Below are positions 59,649 to 64,000 of a stretch of 64,000 bases of DNA, piece after piece (position 1 is the first letter of the stretch; every line of letters starts with the position of its first letter). A program made the translations under genes and the position numbers. The notes under the pieces were generated by a model. That model searched no databases. It was not told the origin of the DNA and was given only the letters and a program-made list of their open reading frames with translations. The stretch comes from Flavobacterium supellecticarium (lineage in GTDB: Bacteria > Bacteroidota > Bacteroidia > Flavobacteriales > Flavobacteriaceae): contig NZ_SSNZ01000001.1 of assembly GCF_004801375.1 (NCBI RefSeq), forward strand, positions 62,001 to 126,000, read 5' to 3'.

Positions 59649-60581
59649 ATGCAAGACGGAATTTACGCAAAATTTAATACGAACAAAGGTGTTATTTTAG
59701 TGAAACTAACGCACGATAAAACACCTGGAACAGTTGGTAACTTTGTTGGACTGGCTGAAGGAAGTTTAGAGAACGATGTAAAACCTCAGGGGAAACCGTA
59801 TTATGACGGATTAAAATTCCATAGAGTTATCGCCGATTTTATGATTCAGGGAGGTTGCCCGCTTGGAAGTGGCGTTGGCGGACCGGGATATCAGTTTGAC
59901 GATGAGTTTCACCCGGAATTAAAACACGATACACCTGGTGTGTTATCGATGGCAAATGCCGGACCTGGAACAAACGGATCGCAGTTTTTTATCACACACG
60001 TGGAAACACCTTGGTTGGATAACAAGCATACGGTTTTCGGACATGTAGTGGAAGGACAGGACATCGTTGATGCAATCGCTCAGGATGATGTTATCGAAAG
60101 CCTTGAAATTGTTAGAGTAGGTGACGAAGCGCAAAAATGGAATGCTATTGAGGCATTTCGTACATTCGAAGGTTCTCGCGAAAAACGTTTAGCGGAGCAA
60201 AAACGTCAGGCAGAAGAAGCATTGGAAAAACTGGCTGCCGGATTTGATAAAACAGAAAGCGGACTACGTTATAAAATGATTCAGAAAGGAAACGGAAAAC
60301 AAGCTGAAAAAGGTAAAACGGTTTCGGTTCACTATACCGGATCGTTAGAAAACGGAATGGTTTTCGACAGTTCTTATAAAAGAAAACAACCTATCGAATT
60401 TCCATTAGGAAAAGGTCACGTTATCGAAGGATGGGATGAAGGTATTGCCTTATTACAAGTTGGCGATAAAGCGCGTTTTGTGATTCCTTCTTATTTAGGA
60501 TACGGATCTCGTGGTGCTGGTGGCGTTATTCCACCGGATGCAACCCTTATTTTCGACGTAGAATTAATGGATGTAAAATAA
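59649..60581 (+). CDS. Dual-family peptidylprolyl isomerase (cyclophilin-FKBP fusion)
   Basis: A 310-residue protein with two isomerase folds. Residues about 5-160 are cyclophilin: [13 protein letters not shown] (catalytic Arg), [16 protein letters not shown] and the [10 protein letters not shown] motif. A helical Lys/Glu/Ala linker spans about 165-200. Residues about 205-310 are [37 protein letters not shown] and [22 protein letters not shown]. There is no signal peptide, so it is cytoplasmic. Such two-domain immunophilins are known from Flavobacterium relatives. Ends at a strong terminator. Confidence 0.93.
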   Translation: MQDGIYAKFNTNKGVILVKLTHDKTPGTVGNFVGLAEGSLENDVKPQGKPYYDGLKFHRVIADFMIQGGCPLGSGVGGPGYQFDDEFHPELKHDTPGVLSMANAGPGTNGSQFFITHVETPWLDNKHTVFGHVVEGQDIVDAIAQDDVIESLEIVRVGDEAQKWNAIEAFRTFEGSREKRLAEQKRQAEEALEKLAAGFDKTESGLRYKMIQKGNGKQAEKGKTVSVHYTGSLENGMVFDSSYKRKQPIEFPLGKGHVIEGWDEGIALLQVGDKARFVIPSYLGYGSRGAGGVIPPDATLIFDVELMDVK

Positions 60582-60598
60582 TTCATTTCACAATTATA

Positions 60599-60628
60599 GT
60601 AAAAACTGCCTTATATGGCAGTTTTTTT
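60599..60628 (+). terminator. Terminator after the immunophilin gene
   Basis: AAAAACTGCC pairs with GGCAGTTTTT around a 6-nt loop, followed by more T. Confidence 0.85.
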
Positions 60629-60723
60629 GTTTTTAATCAGATGCATTTTGAGTATTTTTTGTTGATTGTTTTCTTTTTAAAGTGTTAAAATGTGCTTTTT
60701 TGATATGCATGCATATAATAATT

Positions 60724-60739
60724 GTGTTAAATTTAACAC
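60724..60739. promoter_or_regulatory. Candidate operator: palindrome GTGTTAAATTTAACAC
   Basis: A perfect 16-bp palindrome about 90 bp before the candidate promoter. Its left half GTGTTAAA recurs at 60682-60689, 42 bp upstream (four helical turns). Confidence 0.45.
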
Positions 60740-60827
60740 TTCTTTATTAAATTATCACTTTTGTTAAAAGGTGTAATATTCTTGTAACCAGTTGTTTGTT
60801 TTTATTTTTTATATAAACTTAATTTTT

Positions 60828-60858
60828 TTGTCCAAGCGATAAAAAAAATAGTATTTTG
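60828..60858 (+). promoter_or_regulatory. Candidate promoter of the graspetide cluster
   Basis: TTG (60828-60830), a 21-bp spacer and TATTTTG (60852-60858), one base shorter than the TAnnTTTG consensus. It would give a leader of about 55 nt before the ATG at 60921. Confidence 0.4.
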
Positions 60859-60920
60859 GGAATGTCAATTATTTGCAAATAACGAACGACAACTCAATTA
60901 ACTTTAAAAATTTAGTAATT

Positions 60921-61199
60921 ATGAAAAATAATAAAGACCTTAAAAAGCCTTTTTTTGCGAATTTCTTAGAGAATCAAATGTCTAACGAAGAGAAAAGTTC
61001 TGTACAAGGTGGTGATATCATCACATTGAAAACTTCTGATATGTATACGACCTTAAAATATCCATCAGATAACGAAGACGGACCAGGAGTTCCAACTTCA
61101 AAAATTATGGATACGGTAGTTACAATGAAATATCCATCGGATAACGATGAAACAGGAGGACCAATTTTATCTCCGGATACTGATCCAACTATGTTGTAA
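60921..61199 (+). CDS. Graspetide (microviridin-type) precursor peptide with two cores
   Basis: A 92-residue precursor of a ribosomal peptide. The leader has the conserved ligase-recognition helix PFFANFLE (residues 10-17), close to the PFFARFLE of microviridins, and a GG pair at 30-31. Core 1 is TLKYPSDNED (44-53) and core 2 is TMKYPSDNDE (68-77); a degenerate TLKTSD (35-40) precedes them. By analogy with microviridins, T44-D50 and S49-E52 would form esters and K46-D53 an amide, and T68-D74, S73-D76 and K70-E77 in core 2. The ATG at 60921 gives the typical short leader. A hairpin and two ATP-grasp ligase genes follow. Confidence 0.9.
   Translation: MKNNKDLKKPFFANFLENQMSNEEKSSVQGGDIITLKTSDMYTTLKYPSDNEDGPGVPTSKIMDTVVTMKYPSDNDETGGPILSPDTDPTML
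61050..61151 (+). repeat. Direct repeat encoding the two graspetide cores
   Basis: Two 30-bp core units at 61050-61079 and 61122-61151, period 72 bp (24 codons). They are nearly identical over the KYPSDN codons, suggesting recent duplication. Confidence 0.8.
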
Positions 61200-61210
61200 T
61201 AAAATTTACG

Positions 61211-61245
61211 GGCAATGACCTCTTTGAGGGCATTGCCTGTTTTTA
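61211..61245 (+). terminator. Hairpin between precursor and ligase genes, likely partial terminator
   Basis: GGCAATG and CCTC pair with GAGG and CATTGCC, with one A-G mismatch and a TTT loop, followed by TGTTTTTATT. It begins 11 bp after the precursor stop and ends 9 bp before the ligase ATG. Confidence 0.75.
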
Positions 61246-61254
61246 TTGTATGCC

Positions 61255-62229
61255 ATGATATTATGTATAAGCCACAGTAATGATTTCTATACGATCGATA
61301 TCGTAATAGAACGTTTAAAAGAACTCGGAAAAGAGGTTTTCCGTTTAAATTCGGATACTTTTTCCGATCAATTGGAATTTGAATATAGGGTGGATCAACA
61401 AGGATACTTTGTTCGGTTAAAGCAAGATGATGTTTTGGTTTCTCTGGACGCTATCGAAGCGGTTTACTATAGGAAATTATGGCACATCAATGTACCGAAT
61501 GATCTTGACGATGCCTTTCAAAATATTTATTTTCAAGAATATACTACCATGCGTAGTCTTTTTTTTGAATCCCTCCGACAGCTTCCCTGGATGAATCCAA
61601 TGGAACTGGATCATCGGATTGGGGAAAACAAACTGGAACAACTGGTATTTGCTCGTAAATGGGGCTTAAACATACCGGAAACGCTTATGACCAACGAGCC
61701 CGAAAAGGTAAAGACGTTTTTCCATACGGTTTGCAACGGCAATATGATTGCTAAATTACACGGCTCATTATCCCGTAGCATGAAAGGGGATACTCCTTTT
61801 TTTCCAACAACCCGAATTGAAGAATCCGATTTGGAGCGTTTGGAAACGTTAGTGTACTGTCCTATGATATTCCAGCAGAACATCGAAAAAATATATGAAC
61901 TGCGAATTATCTATGTCGACGGTATTTTTTTTACCGGTAAAATTAATGCCCAGGCTTCTGAAGCCGGAAAAACCGATTGGCGTGCGGCAAAAGATATTAT
62001 GCCGTCCTGGGAATTATATAGCTTACCGGAACCAATTTGTCTGGCTCTTGAAAAAATGATGCGTGACATCGGTTTGTATTTCGGGGCAATTGACATGATT
62101 CGCCAAAAAAAGGGACAATATGTCTTTCTGGAAGTAAACCCACAAGGCGAGTGGGGCATGATTCAGCGGGATTTAGGTTACCCGATTGGGCAAACCATCG
62201 CTGAAAAACTGATAGCAAGAATCTGCTAA
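61255..62229 (+). CDS. Graspetide ATP-grasp ligase, MvdC-like (first ligase)
   Basis: A 324-residue ATP-grasp enzyme of the MvdC/MvdD family. Seen are the N-terminal ILCISHSNDFYTIDIVIERL, the AVYYRKLW segment where MvdD-type proteins have VWYRR, LRIIYVDGIFF, a TDWR motif, and the metal-binding end VFLEVNPQGEWGMIQRD. The family uses ATP to join side-chain carboxylates of the precursor to Lys (amide) or Thr/Ser (ester). The closer likeness to the lactam-forming MvdC is my judgement from these motifs. The ATG at 61255 is chosen over TTG at 61246. Confidence 0.85.
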   Translation: MILCISHSNDFYTIDIVIERLKELGKEVFRLNSDTFSDQLEFEYRVDQQGYFVRLKQDDVLVSLDAIEAVYYRKLWHINVPNDLDDAFQNIYFQEYTTMRSLFFESLRQLPWMNPMELDHRIGENKLEQLVFARKWGLNIPETLMTNEPEKVKTFFHTVCNGNMIAKLHGSLSRSMKGDTPFFPTTRIEESDLERLETLVYCPMIFQQNIEKIYELRIIYVDGIFFTGKINAQASEAGKTDWRAAKDIMPSWELYSLPEPICLALEKMMRDIGLYFGAIDMIRQKKGQYVFLEVNPQGEWGMIQRDLGYPIGQTIAEKLIARIC

Positions 62230-62318
62230 GGCAGTTTTGCTTTGAATTTGAAAATTAGTAATAACTGTTATATTGAAAACACCCGGTTCGGGTCTGTAGA
62301 TAACAAAAAAAAATAGTT

Positions 62319-63350
62319 ATGGGAAAAGTACTGATTATTACGCATTCTCAGGATAATGAATGCATCGATATCGTATCGGAAAAAATTAGAAAACATGGCG
62401 GAGAACCCATCCGTTTTGATGTGGATGAATATCCGCTGAAATATAATTTAAGCAGCTGTTTTGAAAACGGAGAATGGAAAATATATCTCGATCATGAAGG
62501 AAATCGGGTTGGACTCCATGATATTGTGGCGGTATGGTATAGACGTAGTAATAATTTAGGAGGAAACCTGAGTGAAGTGCTCGAAAGAGAATATTTGGGT
62601 AGTGTATATGGCGAAATCCGTGCCACTTTTTTTGGCTTTCTGGAAAGTTTGCCTTGTTTCCAAATTGGAAGATATAGTAAATACAGACGTTTGGATAGCA
62701 AAGAAGAACAAATGCGTATTGCCGATTTTCTAGGGATGAAAGTTCCGGAAACCTGTATTACCAATAGCCCGCAAGAGGCGAAACGTTTTGTAAGAGAGCA
62801 TCCGAAAGGGGTGATTACCAAAATGCAAAGCTCGTTTGCCATCGAAAGAAACGGAGTTGAAAATGTGGTATTTACCAACCTGATCAAGGAAGAGGATCTG
62901 GACGAAATTGAAACCTTACAATATTGTCCGATGCAGTTCCAGGAAAAACTGGAGAAAAAAGTAGAATTGCGAATTACAATCGTAGGAGATGCGGTTTTTG
63001 CCTTTGAAATCGATTCTCAAAAACTGGATAATGCCAAGTTAGACTGGCGTAGGGAAGGTGTTGAATTGTTAAGAGATTGGATACCTTATGAATTGCCTTC
63101 CGATTTAAAAGATAAGCTGCTACAAATGATGGATATGTATGAAATCAACTACGGTGCGATTGATGTAATCGTCACGCCAGATGATGATTATTATTTCCTG
63201 GAAATTAATTCGGCCGGAGAATTTTTCTGGTTGGACCGATTAATGGAAAATAATCCGATTTCTGAGCAAATTGCTAAAGTATTGCTAGGAAAAGCAAACC
63301 GTAGATATACTCCAGTTTTTGATAAAAATAATATTGAAAGTTTAGCATAA
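62319..63350 (+). CDS. Graspetide ATP-grasp ligase, MvdD-like (second ligase)
   Basis: A 343-residue ATP-grasp enzyme of the same family. The N-terminus GKVLIITHSQDNECIDIV, AVWYRRSNN, VITKMQSSFAIE, LRITIVGDAVFAFEIDSQ, LDWRREGVEL and FLEINSAGEFFWLDR closely follow the MvdD type, which makes the two ester bonds in microviridins. It lies 89 bp after the first ligase. The last 20 residues or so (after LLGKANRRY) extend beyond the usual end. No transporter, protease or acetyltransferase gene is seen before the next gene. Confidence 0.88.
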   Translation: MGKVLIITHSQDNECIDIVSEKIRKHGGEPIRFDVDEYPLKYNLSSCFENGEWKIYLDHEGNRVGLHDIVAVWYRRSNNLGGNLSEVLEREYLGSVYGEIRATFFGFLESLPCFQIGRYSKYRRLDSKEEQMRIADFLGMKVPETCITNSPQEAKRFVREHPKGVITKMQSSFAIERNGVENVVFTNLIKEEDLDEIETLQYCPMQFQEKLEKKVELRITIVGDAVFAFEIDSQKLDNAKLDWRREGVELLRDWIPYELPSDLKDKLLQMMDMYEINYGAIDVIVTPDDDYYFLEINSAGEFFWLDRLMENNPISEQIAKVLLGKANRRYTPVFDKNNIESLA

Positions 63351-63374
63351 ACAAAATTTGTCTCATACAAAATT

Positions 63375-63400
63375 AAAAGCTCTCATTGGGGGCTTTTTTT
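63375..63400 (+). terminator. Terminator after the graspetide ligases
   Basis: AAAAGCTCTC pairs with GGGGGCTTTT (two G-U), followed by more T. It closes the cluster. Confidence 0.7.
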
Positions 63401-63532
63401 ATTTCTATTTGTAATCAAGGGGATTATCGTGTTTAGATTATGGTATTTATAATGTTACTAAAATGTAATTAGGTGCAATATTATCGTCAGTATTTACGTA
63501 TAAAGATCTATTTTGCGCGTTAATTTTTTAGG

Positions 63533-64000
63533 ATGAAAAAACTTTATTTTTTAGTAATGGCGTTATGCTTTTTTACCGCCGCCAATGCACAGATTATTAA
63601 TATTCCGGATCCTAACTTTAAGGCATTATTGCTGCAAGCAGGCATAACTAATGATGTTGTAGTGGATCCACTTAATTATCCACTTGATGCTGATATGGAT
63701 GGAGAAATAACTGTTTTAGAAGCAGCTAGGATAGGGCAATTGTATATTTCTAATGCTTCTCTTTCGGATCTTACCGGTATTGAACACTTTACTAATCTAA
63801 TATATCTTGAGTGTTTAAATAATAATATAACTGCATTAGACGTAAGTTCTAATACAACACTTAAGTGGCTTAACTGTGAAAACAATTTATTGACATCATT
63901 GGATGTGAGTCATAATTTAGACTTGCAAGTGTTAGATTTTTCTAAGAATAATATTGCTACAATTGATTTAAGCCAGAATGTAAGACTTGATTACTTGAGA
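63533..64000 (+). CDS. Leucine-rich-repeat secreted protein, N-terminal part (3' end outside window)
   Basis: The frame is open from the ATG at 63533 to the window edge (156 codons). It has a signal peptide (about 1-20, ending AANAQ), an opening IPDPNFKALLLQAG that is typical of flavobacterial LRR proteins, then a DADMDGEIT calcium-type loop and LRR units (LTGIEHFTNLIYLECLNNNI, LDVSSNTTLKWLNCENNLL, LDVSHNLDLQVLDFSKNNI). Relatives usually end in a type IX sorting domain and are surface adhesins. It is divided from the ligases by a terminator, so it is probably a separate unit. Confidence 0.85.
   Translation, partial: MKKLYFLVMALCFFTAANAQIINIPDPNFKALLLQAGITNDVVVDPLNYPLDADMDGEITVLEAARIGQLYISNASLSDLTGIEHFTNLIYLECLNNNITALDVSSNTTLKWLNCENNLLTSLDVSHNLDLQVLDFSKNNIATIDLSQNVRLDYLR

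Larger units (their letters stand above)
60629..60920 (+). other. AT-rich regulatory region upstream of the graspetide precursor
   Basis: This 292-bp gap has no gene. It holds a GTGTTAAA half-site (60682-60689), a 14-bp palindrome ATATGCATGCATAT (60703-60716), a 16-bp palindrome GTGTTAAATTTAACAC (60724-60739), and a candidate promoter at 60828-60858. An in-frame TTG at 60873 extends the precursor frame but would be a poor start. Confidence 0.6.

Noticed and set aside
60873..60920. TTG start extending the graspetide precursor by 16 residues
   Set aside because: The added residues do not resemble leader sequence; the ATG at 60921 gives the normal distance to the PFFANFLE helix.

Overview
The window is a chromosomal segment of a Bacteroidetes bacterium, very probably a member of the Flavobacteriaceae close to Flavobacterium. 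Reasons: promoters with the TAnnTTTG -7 element in front of many genes, few Shine-Dalgarno sequences, type IX secretion sorting domains (S8 peptidase, a type B fragment), DUF4249 beside a TonB receptor, a ccoN-ccoO fusion, a cyclophilin-FKBP fusion, monomeric isocitrate dehydrogenase, and LytS/LytTR two-component pairs. The DNA is AT-rich. I found no rRNA, tRNA, CRISPR array, phage or insertion sequence.

Layout. 1-5.2 kb: end of an outer-membrane barrel gene, a DASS anion transporter and sdhCAB. 5.3-10 kb: scattered housekeeping and hypothetical genes (class V PLP enzyme, LpxL-like acyltransferase, rhomboid protease, SIMPL protein, a nucleotidyltransferase-like protein with a small helical partner). 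10.3-18.6 kb: guaA, a LysM/periplasmic-binding fusion in a TAATG-coupled four-gene run, pyrG and yidC. 18.7-23.3 kb: MORN-type protein, mnmA, S8 peptidase, FMN oxidoreductase. 23.3-35.4 kb: a microaerobic respiration block (Crp/Fnr regulator, ccoI, ccoS, ccoNO, ccoQ, ccoP, ccoG, ccoH, SafE-like protein, hemN). 35.5-39.8 kb: rhodanese, LytS/LytTR pair and a Kef-type antiporter. 39.8-42.9 kb: copper block (HMA-AraC regulator, copA, HMA chaperone). 43-49.9 kb: M28 peptidase, thiamine pyrophosphokinase, DUF4249/TonB receptor pair, second LytS/LytTR pair. 50.1-50.9 kb: a scar joining a truncated TPR gene to the tail of a type IX secretion substrate. 51-59.6 kb: deacetylase, PepSY-like protein, icd, rplS, trmD and neighbours, an MFS transporter. 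59.6-63.4 kb: dual-family immunophilin, then a graspetide (microviridin-type) cluster. 63.5 kb to the end: start of a leucine-rich-repeat secreted protein.

The most interesting system is the graspetide cluster: a 92-residue precursor with a PFFANFLE leader helix and two TxKYPSD cores, followed by two ATP-grasp ligases. Each core has Asp where classical microviridins have Glu, at a different crosslink in each, and a degenerate third core lies in front. A hairpin with a T-run separates precursor and ligases, and palindromes lie upstream.

On the regulatory side, three FNR-like palindromes sit exactly 36.5 bp from the last base of the -7 element of ccoI, ccoS and hemN, which ties copper loading, oxidase synthesis and anaerobic haem synthesis to the adjacent Crp/Fnr regulator. 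Two more candidate operators are direct repeats with a 21-bp period: one in front of copA beside the HMA-AraC gene, and one in front of the Kef antiporter beside a LytTR gene.
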